This document shows, one piece after another, positions 44,401 to 54,445 of a stretch of 64,000 bases of DNA. The DNA is from Pectinophora gossypiella (taxonomy: Eukaryota > Arthropoda > Insecta > Lepidoptera > Gelechiidae). How positions within the stretch are numbered: the first letter of the stretch is position 1; the number at the start of each line of letters is the position of its first letter. The stretch covers positions 191,001 through 255,000 of the forward strand of contig NC_065425.1 in assembly GCF_024362695.1 (NCBI RefSeq), written 5' to 3'. The position numbers were made by a program, and so were the translations under genes. Below the pieces are notes generated by a model. That model did no database searches, had not been told where the DNA came from, and saw only the letters and a program-made list of their open reading frames with translations.

Positions 44401-45769
44401 AGACGCGAAGTTCAGCTAAGACCAAGGTTACAAAAAAAAGGAAGAAGGTCACCTCCAACGCTGCCCGCAACACGACGGCAAGGAAAAAACCCAACAAAGC
44501 CTCTAAAGGTGGGTACATTACCACAGAATAAAGAGTATTATTCTTTTCTGATGGAACGGTAAATCTCCGCCCCGCGCCAATTCGTAGCTAGGTTTACCTC
44601 ACCCCCTCTGGGTATTACTAAAGTCGCAAATGGCCGTAAGTCGTAGCCACTAAAGAGTAAGCGGGAGAACGCGCAGACGGTGTCTCGCTCGCACTTACAC
44701 ATGAGGCGGCACACGGTAAGATACAGATATTTGTATGGAGCATTAGTGGGGTGGTATACTAATAAGAGAAGACTGTGTCGTTCCATTATCGACGGATAGT
44801 ACATACGGTCACGAGCATTAATATGTATACACTTTGGTACCATGTCACATTAACTTTTTTGAAAAATTGAACTGTAAGTCTCGCTAAATGTCAAATGTGT
44901 TAGTGCGACTGAGTCCTCAAGTGGGTACATTATATTGCTCATGACTGTACATAAATAAACTCACAACTATTTCCCACCGGGGTAAACGGACTATGGAATT
45001 CCATCTGCTTCGATCCTGACTTACTTCTCTTGCTTCCTCCACATTCATCAATCGTTTCATATAGGTACGATGGACAGTAAATTTATGTTATCAATTAGAT
45101 GAAACGAAGATCTTATTTATGAAAGTTCATATTTTTGTTCGGCCCTCGTGGTCCAGTGGTTGTACATTGGGATCACAATTCAGAGGTCCCGAGTTCGAAA
45201 CCTGAGGACTTATCAGAAAAATCCCTTTATGATCCCCAGTTTGGTTAGGACACCGTAGGCTCTTCTTCTTCTATCGTGTGGATTGTGAGCTGAATTACCA
45301 ACCCCATCAACCCAACCGTAGGGTGATCAGTCGATTGTCCGAAAGTAAGATGATCTCTGCTTCGGAGGGCGCGTTAAGCAGTCGTTTCCGGCTAATATTT
45401 ACTTATTAGGGCCTTTAGCGGCGCAATAGTAACCCTGACGTTATTGACTTCACAAACCACACGAGACCAGAAGATTTGTATTATTCTTTAATTTTTGTAG
45501 TAACAACTAAGAAAACCACGGCGCTGCCGCCCAAGACGCCACCTACGACGCCGCCTACGACGCCGTCTACGACGCCGCCTACGACGCCGTCTACGACGCC
45601 GCCTACGACGCCGTCTACGACGCCGCCTACGACGCCGTCTACGACGCCGCCTACGACGCCGCCTACGACGCCGCCTACGACGCCGCCCACGACTGCGCCC
45701 ACGACGGCACCCACGACGAGCGGCCCGCCCGACGGGGCCGACTACCCGCATTTCGCGGACGACGAATAA
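41418..45769 (+). CDS. Small secreted Thr/Pro-rich protein, gene 1 (unrecognised family)
   Basis: I do not recognise this gene. Six exons: 41418-41450, 42044-42152, 43457-43489, 43912-43962, 44395-44508, 45501-45769; 609 nt, 202 aa. Intron 1 is phase 0 and all others are phase 1. Exon 1 gives MRGLVFMMVAA, which with AAGA from exon 2 makes a short signal peptide. Exon 2 is Gly/Ala/Thr-rich with PPPPEGAVV. Exons 3-4 give DKDVERGGPVP and WYKVTHRCTEFLNLTHS (one Cys, one NLT sequon). Exon 5 is strongly basic (KVTKKRKKV, ARKKPNKASK). Exon 6 is a mucin-like TTPPTTPS array followed by an acidic end, PHFADDE. The stop overlaps AATAAA. The exon set is supported by phase agreement and by the same structure in gene 2. 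A mucin-like extracellular role is possible but not shown. Confidence 0.78.
41527..41825 (+). mobile_element. SINE family A, full length, in intron 1 of gene 1
   Basis: The head carries an A-box (tggcccagtgg) and a good B-box (gggttcgaatctc). The body and most of the tail are intact up to cacctcaaaa. The sister gene lacks it at the matching place. Confidence 0.8.
41866..41965 (+). mobile_element. Partial copy of the ttcttaccgcg element
   Basis: It contains ttcttaccgcgtt, atgagactcccgatattt and caagtgccatgatca, as in the element at 50258-50403. It lies in intron 1 of gene 1, beside exon 2. Confidence 0.65.
42323..42621 (-). mobile_element. Composite SINE with tRNA-like head and 5S rRNA-like segment
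   Basis: On minus it begins ggagctcggtggcgcagcgg (tRNA A-box-like). It continues with gaagttaagcaac and ggttaggatgggtgacc, which match the internal control region of eukaryotic 5S rRNA, then a body shared with SINE family A (ccgtgcttcg, gccgttggtcccgg) and a (gat)n tail. A 14-bp target duplication agtgacagacagct flanks it (42309-42322, 42622-42635). It sits in intron 2 of gene 1. Confidence 0.8.
43185..43375 (+). mobile_element. Non-LTR retrotransposon ORF2 C-terminal remnant
   Basis: The plus frame encodes GRGRPRRTYIDQIGDV, one stop, and then RLMNVEEAREVCRDRS. This is the typical C-terminus of moth LINE frames. It lies in intron 2 of gene 1, just before exon 3. Confidence 0.75.
45140..45474 (+). 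mobile_element. SINE family A with a reversed fragment of its own tail inside
   Basis: Head gtggtccagtgg and gagttcgaaacc, then the body. At about 45259-45310 an inverted piece of the tail (cttcttcttctatcgtgtgg ... catcaaccc) interrupts it, and then the body resumes with gatcagtcgattgtccg. It lies in intron 5 of gene 1. Confidence 0.7.
45534..45705 (+). repeat. Coding minisatellite in the last exon of gene 1
   Basis: The 12-base unit (acgacgccgcct or acgacgccgtct) encodes TTPP or TTPS, repeated about thirteen times and then degraded to acgactgcgccc-type units. It is in frame throughout. The complementary strand is open too (Arg or Gly/Val-rich), which is a by-product of the repeat. Confidence 0.9.
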
Positions 45770-46899
45770 AACAAACATTACAAAAAAAACACTGAATAAG
45801 ATTATTTTTAGTCGGATGACACTGTGAGGAGTCTATACTTAAAATCACACGTTAAATACTATAAGTTAACTTCAAATAATAGCATAATTATAAATCTGCA
45901 TTATTTAATAATAAGATTATTTCGCATAAAATCTAATATACATTTAACAATTAAAAACATACACATGTCAGGGGTCTTTGGCGGCTTAATCAACCTTGAC
46001 ACCAGGGTCGATGAGGTATTCCTCACAACCCACCTCACACCCACACGATAAGAAGAAGAATTAAAAACATATATTTTATAATTATGATTGATGAATGTGG
46101 AGGAAGCAAGAGACCGACAGAGATTGACCGTGTCCCACGCCGTCGGCGAGCACACCGAAATTGAAAAATAACATAATAAATTTTACGACAATTTGTACAT
46201 TGCATATTCAAAACGTTTTTTCGATTCTGCTCTGCACCACCCAAATCCCCTGGTAGTTGCGGGTTCCGAATACATCCCGCTTAGGGACGGTACTGAAAAG
46301 TATCGGCATCCGAAGGACTTAATATACGATCCCGACGACCTAACTACTCTAGCCATAGAGGCGGCCAATCAGCTCGCGACACCAAACACTTCAGGACCTC
46401 GATACCGACCCCGTCGGCGTGGTCGACGATTTCCCTCAATCAGCGCTTATCGCTATCGACCCACTAGGGTCGATTAATTCTTTCAAATATTTTTCCTCTC
46501 AGACGACGCGCTGAGCCGAGGTTCTCACCCAACTGTGCACCCTCAGGCCTGTTGTCTTAAACGTTGTACCGAGAGCCTTCAGTCCGACCTAGTAGTTAAT
46601 GCCATCTGCGGCAAAACTAAAATAAGTCACGTCAAAAAAAAAGGATAGCCCAAATACACAACGCGTATCTTTCGCCGCCTGTGCATGCCCGCTACACGGG
46701 CTCTGCACGTAGCAGACACACAACACATAACATAAGCTCAGGACAATCCCAATTTGGGTAGTCAGAGGACCTCCTTCGAGATGAACTAAGTACTCACACC
46801 TCACCGAACTTTCTGTTAGACCAACGTGATAGGTGGTGAGCCGTATCGCCGTCTATAATGGTCGAGCCAACTGTGTTAGTAAAAGCACTTAAGATAAAT

Positions 46900-47056
46900 G
46901 TAAATCGAAATATAGTAATAAACGACTGGATCATAAAATGGCGTTTGATTCGGCTCGTGGCCGGTATAGCTGCCAACCTCGGTTGCGACAGTCTTACACG
47001 CGCGCTCCACGCAGCAGTGCTTCTCAAGTGCAGTCTGAGTGCTCCCCGTGGTCGTC
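46900..47056 (+). promoter_or_regulatory. Conserved upstream/5' UTR region of secreted-protein gene 2
   Basis: Counterpart of 41261-41417, with about seven differences. The overlapping upstream frame starts at 46938 and ends at 47078, past the main ATG, as in gene 1. Confidence 0.5.
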
Positions 47057-50000
47057 ATGCGAGGACTCGTGTTCATGATGGTGGCCGCTGTGAGTACCTA
47101 ACTTTACAATACAATACAAAACAAAGAAACACGAGGACATATATGGCAACTACCTGGCCATACTACTGATTTAGCAGTGCTTAACGTTATCGGCCCACTG
47201 GTCGATTAATGCTTTGAAATATGCCTTCAGACAACCCTGAGGCGAGATTCGGGTCCAACTGGGCACCCTCAGGCCTATTCTTAAATTTTGTACCAGGTAA
47301 GAGCTGTTAGTCTTTCCAATTCGTCCTGCCAAGCAGATAATGCCGGTTGAATGATGATTTATGGCTCTGTTTATACATGAATGACGACAGAAGATAACAT
47401 CTCCACGGGTTTTCCGAATTCACGTTTGAATCATAATTATTATCAAATGCTCAGCGGTGAACGAAAACATTCCAGAGAAATGCGTTTCGGAGGTACGTGA
47501 TAGGGGACTGCCGTCGGCATTACCAATTTTCCGATGTGTGGGTTTGTACAACTCAAGGTGACGAAGTGACGGCAGTGCTTACAGGCGGTGGGAGCACACA
47601 ATAGGACAATGGAGTCGGCGAAGAGCTTGGAGGGGTCGGGGGCGACCGGGATGACGGGGGCGTCCGAGGCGGGGGCGTCTGAGGCGGGGGCGACCGAGGC
47701 GGGGGCGACCGAGGCGGGGGCGACCAAGGCGGGGGCGACAGGAGCGCCACCACCCGAGGGAGCTGTGGTCGGTGAGTGCCCTTCAGTTACATTGGTAACC
47801 AAAGTTTCATAACCATTTACGAATACGGAATTTTCTGCGCTATTGTGTGGGTGGGGTACAGATACAGAACGGTCATTTGTAATAAAAATCTATTAAAATA
47901 TTTACCACTTTCAGTCACGCGTGGTAGTGTGATATTGGAGCTTATTCAGGGAGACACAAACTTAACCTAATTTAAACTAATACTGTCCTTCACCAACAAT
48001 ACGTGGAAGAAAGTGATAGAAATGTAATTATAACTAAGCATTCCTTCCTTATCGGCACCATAGTGTTATCAAATGTGATTTGTGTCATTGTACTGTATTC
48101 TTCTTCTATCGTGTGGCTTATGAGGTGGAGTACCAACCTCATTAACCCTATTGTCAGGGTAACTATAGACCCGCCAATGGCCCCTGACATGGCTCATATA
48201 ACGACTACTTATTTGTACTGTATTAATGTGTTATGTCTGATTGATAAAATCAAGTTCCGTGCAATAAAGTGTATTTGATTTGATTCAGCTGGTTGCAAAC
48301 CAAGAGTTAAGCTAATTTAGTTTAAGCTTACTTCACATAGCTGGCGCAAGTTTTAAGTGAGCAGATAAAAGAAAACTGCGTCAGCTAAGCGAGCTAAGCA
48401 TATACTAGCTTAGCTTTTAGGCTTCTTTATTTGGACGCGAATCCCTAATATCGCTTGAGTTCTGTTGCAGTACTCACAACTTGTTGTTTGTTACAGACAA
48501 AGACATCAAACAGCTCGAGCACGTACCTTGTAAGTGCATAATACATCTAAATGAAATGAGATTATATTAACCGATTAAAAAAGGAGGTACGGGAGTGTGG
48601 AGCGGCACCACTGGACTAGTAGCTCGGGCCAACGGCTTCACGTGTCGTCCGAAGCACGGAAACATCGGTTTTTCGGATAATTCGGTGACTTAGCCTGCAT
48701 GTCTTAGCCAAACAAAGGGCAATCGCACAAAGTAATTTCGACGATGTCCCTATCGGGAACCAAACCCGGACCTCCAGTTGGGCTCATGGGGTCGTGAGCC
48801 CAACGCTCTAATCTCTAAACCACGGCGGCTCCTGTGTGATATCTAATCTAATCTAGCCTACAATATCCCAATGCTGGGCAAAGCCCCCTCTTCCTTTCCA
48901 TGTGTGATATAGGTAATAAAATTGAGACCTGTTCTTCTATATTGAGTGTCTGTTTGTCCGTTGGCAGGGTACAAGGTGACGCACCGCTGCACGGAGTTCC
49001 TCAACCTGACACACTCGCGTGAGTATTGTACTACAACGCTTGTACTAGCTACGTCTATCTATCTATCTATCTATATCAGCCTAAATTTATATCCAATTTT
49101 GGACGTAGGCCTCTTCCATGTTTTTCCATTTCCGACGGTCCTGGGCTACCGACATCCAGCCATATCCTGCGTGCCGCACAATGTCGTCCTTCCATCTCAT
49201 TGGTGGTCTTCCTCTCGGTCTTGTGAATGCTCCTATCTAGTTAGTCTATCTACTAGCTACGTACTCGGTACTATACTAGGTACTGACTGAGTACCGAGAA
49301 TACCGGTTCTCGACACACTACGAGCCTACTGGCCGCGTGTTTCAGCAATGATTATTTTTTCCGACACTTTTCCATCCAGTTCAAACATAATTATCTTCTT
49401 TTTCTTCTATCGTGTGGGTTGTGAGGTGGATAACCAACCTCATCAACCCTGGTGTCAGGGTTATTATTGAGGTGACTCAAGTAACGATTACCGACTTACA
49501 TCAGTAAGTAGTAACCGGGACCAACGGCTTAACGTGCCTTCCGAAGCACGGATCATCTTACTTCTGGATAATCAGGCGATCAGCCTGCAATGTCCTTACC
49601 AAACTAGGGATCACAAAGTGGTTTGACCCTACCGGGATTCGAACCCGGGACCTCCGGATCGTGAGCAGAACGCTGAACCACTGGACCACGGAGGCCGTTA
49701 ACATAATTATAAAAAATAAACTTGTTGAAGGTCAATATTACCTACATTTGTATTGATTTCAGGAGTCCTTAACTTATGTTTTGTAATCAATAAAAACGAA
49801 TATCTCAACAACCACTCAACAACTTTTAACACCTTCAACAACTTTTATCCTCATATGAGTATAGAAAACCTTTAACGTTTCAGAGGAAGAGACGCGAAGT
49901 TCAGCTCAGACTAAGGTTACAAATGATGGTGAAATGAAGAAGCTGGCGTCCGACATTGCCGGCAACTCGACGGCAGGAAATAGTCTCACCACAGCCCCTA

Positions 50001-51079
50001 AAGGTTGGTACACTACCATAGTATAAAGAATAATACAACGTATAGAAAGTACAAAGTACTCTCCGCCCCGTATTAATTCGTACCTAGATTTACCTCACCC
50101 CCTCTGGGTCTTGGCTGTAAGCTGCTATGGAGTAAGGGGGAACGTGCGCGGACTGTGTCTCACTCGCACTTATGCGTTAGGTTAGGTACACGGTCATCAT
50201 CATTAATTTCAGAGCCACGCTCTTGTCGGTGTAGCATTATGATTCTCCATCCTTATTAAAACACATAATAACGGGTTCTTACCGCGTTTAAATCAGGGAT
50301 ATGAGACTCCCGATATTTCGACACTGTTGCAAGTGCCATGATCACGGGATGACTGATATCCCTGCTTGAAACGCGGTAAGAACCCGTTATTATGTGTTTT
50401 AATTATGATAATAATCGCGTAAACTTAAAACAATTCTCCATCCTTGTCTATCAAAGGCCAATTGTTTGACTTCCATATAAGACACGACGTTCGCCTTCTC
50501 TTTAATTTGTTCCAATATGCTCTCCTTGGTCTTTTTGTGGCACAGGGTAAGATAGATAATATTTATATGGAGTATTCGGGGTATGACAGTAGTGAGGGAA
50601 GTTTGAAAGTATTCGTTCCGCAAACGACGGACTGTAAATTATGTGTTATTAATTAGACAAAACGAAGATCTTATTTATAAATGTCTAAATCCAAGGGTCC
50701 AGGGTTCATGTCCCTGTTTGGGCGCTATGTAATATTTACAAAAAAATGGGGGGTGTAAGGGCGTAGTCCGATGACCCCCTAGATACAAAAAGAAAAGGAA
50801 TTCGCCATCGGTATTAGGAGCTCATATTTAGAAAGCTTTTATTTTTCTAAACTCAGTTGGCTCGAGCATTATAGACGGCGATACAGCCCGCCACTCAGTT
50901 GGTCTAAGAGCAAGTTCGGTAAACTCATCTGGCGCTGGATGTACCTGTGACCACTCCAAATGCGATATAGTCATAACCTTATGTTTATTTTTATAGTAAC
51001 ACCTAAGAAAACGCCCCGGCCCCCGTACAAGGCGCCGCACCGCGCTGCCATCTACCCGCACTACGAGGACGACGAGTAA
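47057..51079 (+). CDS. Small secreted protein, gene 2 (paralogue of gene 1)
   Basis: Unrecognised family. Exons: 47057-47089, 47585-47771, 48497-48529, 48968-49018, 49884-50003, 50997-51079; 507 nt, 168 aa. The intron phases are the same as in gene 1. Exon 1 is identical (MRGLVFMMVAA). Exon 2 is longer because of EAGAT/EAGAS repeats. Exon 3 encodes DKDIKQLEHVP. Exon 4 is identical (WYKVTHRCTEFLNLTHS). Exon 5 encodes QEETRSSAQTKV and then a less basic stretch with NST. Exon 6 has no Thr/Pro array and reads TPKKTPRPPYKAP to YPHYEDDE. It lies 1.3 kb downstream of gene 1 on the same strand, so it arose by tandem duplication. Intron sequence next to exon 4 is also nearly identical, so the identity of that exon may reflect recency rather than selection. 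Confidence 0.78.
47664..47738 (+). repeat. Coding minisatellite in exon 2 of gene 2
   Basis: The 15-base unit gaggcgggggcgacc (EAGAT, or EAGAS with tcc/tct) is repeated about five times in frame. Gene 1 has only one such unit (RAGAT). The expansion is specific to gene 2. Confidence 0.85.
48618..48832 (-). mobile_element. SINE family A, diverged, in intron 3 of gene 2
   Basis: Blocks gaagcacggaaacatc, cgatgtccctatcggg and ctctaaaccacggcgg show the tRNA-like head on minus. It is more diverged than the copy at 49395. Confidence 0.65.
49055..49251 (-). mobile_element. 5'-truncated RTE-like LINE in intron 4 of gene 2
   Basis: On minus it encodes GRPPMRWKDDIVRHAGYGWM and then QDRRKWKNMEEAYVQ with a stop and a (gata)n tail. 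An 11-bp target duplication actagctacgt flanks it (49044-49054, 49252-49262). Gene 1 has the empty site near 43980-44000. Confidence 0.88.
49395..49699 (-). mobile_element. SINE family A, full length, in intron 4 of gene 2
   Basis: Full copy with gggattcgaacccgggac (B-box complement) and ccactggaccacgg (A-box complement). An 11-bp target duplication aacataattat is at 49384-49394 and 49700-49710. Gene 1 has the matching empty site near 44113-44130 (taacgtaattaaacttg). Confidence 0.88.
50258..50403. mobile_element. MITE with terminal inverted repeats of about 45 bp
   Basis: It starts ttaaaacacataataacggg and ends with the reverse complement of that sequence. Arms run through ttcttaccgcgttt and aaacgcggtaagaa. 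The centre has caagtgccatgatcacggg. This family also supplied the target of the BEL element (31600-31611 and 38427-38520) and has a copy near 3996-4052. It lies in intron 5 of gene 2. Confidence 0.85.
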
Positions 51080-51585
51080 ATTAACCATATACCTTAAATA
51101 AGTACATACACATTACATCGCCCCTATATTAATGACGTCAACGGTCGACGACCCCGACGACGTACAAGAAGCATCACCTCGCGATTTGCATTGAGAACTA
51201 TGGATAAAAAAAACATCAATATAACAGTATAAATAAAAACTAGGGATGCGCCGAATATTCTTTGTCGGTGCCGGATATATTCGGTAAATACACTACATAT
51301 GTGAGACAAGAACTTAAAAATACATAATTATAGATTAAAGTTATTAATTAATATTGGTGTTTTAATACCCCTTCTTCTTCTTATTGTGTGGGTTGTGAGG
51401 TGGAATACCAACCTCATCAACCCTGGTGTCAGGGTTATTATTGAGCCGCCAAAGGCCCCTGACATGGCTCATGTAACGATTACTCACTTCATCAGTAAAT
51501 AGTAATACCTCTCATAATAACATGTTTCTGTGCAGAGTAATTTTAGATTTATAAAAAAAACATTTTGTTAATTACCTCAGCTAAC

Positions 51586-51741
51586 GCGGCATGGCAACCG
51601 CGCGGCGCGCGGGTGAATTATATCGAGGATTTCGACCAATAGCCGTACGACGTCTATCTACGTACTCGTAGATAGCATTCGCTGTGTCCATCGAAACCCT
51701 CGATATGATTCGAGCCGCGCGCGGTCCCTTTGCCACGCAGA
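51586..51741. repeat. Imperfect foldback element
   Basis: The left arm (gcggcatggcaaccgcgcgg ... tatatcgagga) pairs with the right arm (ccctcgatatgatt ... ggtccctttgccacgc) around the exact inverted centre ctatctacg-tact-cgtagatag. GC-rich arms stand out in AT-rich DNA. Confidence 0.7.
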
Positions 51742-51791
51742 CCCTGCTGGTTGGTTGGTTTCAGTAAAATCAGATATTTTTGTGGGTTTGC

Positions 51792-51838
51792 CACGGAATA
51801 GAAGAAAGAGGTAAAAAACTTATTTCTTCTATTCCGTG
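51792..51838. repeat. Perfect 16-bp hairpin
   Basis: The arms cacggaatagaagaaa (51792-51807) and the exact complement (51823-51838) surround a 15-base loop. It may be the tips of two abutting elements. Confidence 0.8.
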
Positions 51839-52844
51839 AGATTACACGTAACACGAAGCCGGATAGTTCAGCCGAATATACGGTTCGGCAATAGTTAAGC
51901 CGAATAATATTCGGTGTTCGGTTATTCGGATAAATCACATTCAGGCATACTATCATAACGATTTGGTTACAAAGTAATCATTATAAAGATTTATTATTAG
52001 GTTAAATTTATATTATGCGTAGTTACGTTACGTCAAGTACTACCAGACAAGTAGAGTTATTTTCAAATTTATAAAATGTGAATAACATAACAACACAAAA
52101 AAGAAAAAATCTTGGCCACGTAGGTATTGAAAAGTGTAACACCAGTTCTACATAATTATATTTAAGTACTTATAAATGGTGGCCTCAATGGTTATGTGAT
52201 CGACAAGTATTGGTGTTAACTGCTCACATGCCAACACTAATCGATGATTAGCCGTGAAGATGTAAGGGAGAGGTGTTTGTGAACGAGTTCCGCGATTTGT
52301 GTTGAATGTGTAATGGCAATAGGCTTACCCCCTATTACATGGGAGTTAACCATAGCTGGCGAGGAGAGGGGGTATAATACTATGTAATATGATACAAGCG
52401 TTATGCTATGCTGTTTTTGTGTGTTATTTATTTATTTATTTATTTATTTGTACACAATGAAACAGACACAAGAAACATACAAAGAAAACAGATAGTACAG
52501 GCAAGCTTATCTCTAAACAAGGAGATTTCTTCCAGCTGACCTACGTGGCAAGAGAGACTTTCAACGTATAATATTACTCGTATATAGATAGACATACATA
52601 CGCGTACAAATTATTTAGAAATTACTTATTACTTATACTAATATAAGACACAATATTAACCTAAACCTACAAACCACATTTAAATAAATTATAATATAAT
52701 ACATATTTCATAAATATATAAACATATTATATACTTTCTATATTGGTTTATAAAAATACACACTATATACAATATATATATATATGTATATATATATACT
52801 AGATGTCGCGTGGTTCGCTCGCAGCAAGCTGCGCGCGTGTTTTG

Positions 52845-54313
52845 TTTTACCGCCATTTTTTTACCGCGATAGAATTTGACCAAGACTAAAATAGGTCTCG
52901 TGAAATCAAAAAAGTTCTAGGTGCTATAGTTTTGCCAGGCCGTAGGGGGACTCCCTGATGCGGAGCAGTTTTCCAAGATGACGTTCTGATCACACCCCTA
53001 TACATATTTTTTACACCCGAGACATTTTCTGGAAAAACAAAAATTTATATGGCGGCCATCTTGTTTTCGGCCATTTTGTTTTTTTTTTTTCACGGGCGAT
53101 AAAATTTGACCAAGATTTAAATAGGTTTCGTGAAAACAGAAATATTCTAGGTGCGATAGTTTCGCTAGGCCGTAGGGTGTCTGCCTGATGCGGAGCAGTT
53201 TTCGAAAACCTTGAAGTATACTCGTACTCTACATGACGTTCCGATCAAAACCTTTATACATAATTTTTATACCTGAGGCATTTTCAGGAAAAACGAAAAA
53301 TTTGTATGGCGGCCATCTTGATTTTCGGCCATTTTGTTTTTTTTTGACCAGCGATAAAATTTGACAAAGATTTAAATAGGTATCGTGAAAACAAAAATGT
53401 TCTAGGTGCGATAGTTTTCCCAGGCCGTAGGGTGTCGCTTTGATGCGGAGCAGTTTTTGAAGATCGAGCAGTATTGAAATACTCAACATGACGATCCGAT
53501 CACGTTCCTATACATCATTTTCACGCCCGAGGCATTTTCAGGAAAAAAGAAAAATTTGTATGGCGGCCATCTTGAATTTCCGCCATTTTGATTTTTTTTC
53601 AACTGCAATTAAATTTGACCAAGATTATAATAGGCCTGGTGGAAAAAATAATGTTCTAGGTGCGATAGTTTGGCCAGGCCGTAGGGTGTCTCACTGATGC
53701 GGAGCAGTTTTTCAAGATCAAGCAGTTGTTTCATATTAAGCTTGACGTTCCGATCACACCTCCCATACATCATTTTTACCTCCGAGACATTTTCTGGGAA
53801 AACCAAATTTTGTATGGCGGCCATCTTGTTTTTCCGCCATTTTGATTTTTTTTCACCGACGATAAAATTTGACCAAGAATTAAATAGGTTTAGTGAAAAA
53901 AGAATCCTTCCCGAAGCGATAGTTTTGCCAGGCCGTAGGGTGTCTCCCTGATGCGGAGCAGGTTTTCAAGATCGAGCAGTATTTCCATACTCACCAAAAC
54001 GTTCCGATTACACCCCCATACACAGTTTTTACCCACGAGACATTTTCCGGAAAAATAAAATTTTGTATGGCGGCCATCTTGTTTTTCCGCCATTTTGATT
54101 TTTTTTCACCCACAATAGAATTTGACCAAGATTTAAGTAGGTATTGTGAAAAAAGAATCGATCCAGGTGTGATAGTTTTGCCAGGCCGTAGGGTGTCTTC
54201 CTGATGCGGAGCAGATTTCCAAGATCTGGAAGTTTTCCCATACTCACCGGGAGGTCCAGATCACACCCCCCATACATCATTTTCACCCCCCGACGCTCCT
54301 TCTGGGAGAACAA
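52845..54313. repeat. Tandem array of 253-257 bp units, about 5.75 copies
   Basis: The landmark ggcggccatcttg recurs at 53051, 53308, 53562, 53816 and 54069. Other unit landmarks are aatttgaccaag, gccaggccgtaggg, ctgatgcggagcag and gttccgatcac. Units differ by substitutions and small indels. Minus-strand open frames in the units repeat the same words (LRIRETPYGLAKLSH) but are broken by stops and start nowhere convincing, so I read this as satellite-like DNA. Confidence 0.9.
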
Positions 54314-54358
54314 TTATGTCAGTGAGTCAGTCAGTACATGGGTTTGTAGCTATATATA

Positions 54359-54362
54359 ATAT

Positions 54363-54422
<60 letters not shown>

Positions 54423-54445
54423 ATATATACCTTATATACCTTCAT
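54359..54445. repeat. (TA)n microsatellite with palindromic end
   Basis: More than twenty TA repeats, followed by the palindrome ataaggtatatatatacctt. It closes the tandem array region. Confidence 0.9.

Larger units (their letters stand above)
51080..52844. other. Non-coding stretch right of gene 2
   Basis: No protein gene seen. It contains a SINE family A piece (51374-51506, minus), an imperfect foldback element (51586-51741), a perfect hairpin (51792-51838) and a (ttta)n tract with the 3' end of a dispersed element (52425-52560). Confidence 0.55.

Noticed and set aside
45481..45778. Arg-rich and Gly/Val-rich minus-strand frames
   Set aside because: They are the complements of the in-frame 12-base repeat in the last exon of secreted-protein gene 1. 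A repeat without stops in one frame leaves several frames open.
49051..49074. Independent (ctat)n microsatellite
   Set aside because: It is the tail of the RTE-like LINE insertion and lies inside its target duplications.
53229..54313. Minus-strand frames with recurring peptide words
   Set aside because: They restart in each unit of the 254-bp array, are broken by stops and have no domain or splice support. The recurrence reflects the DNA repeat.
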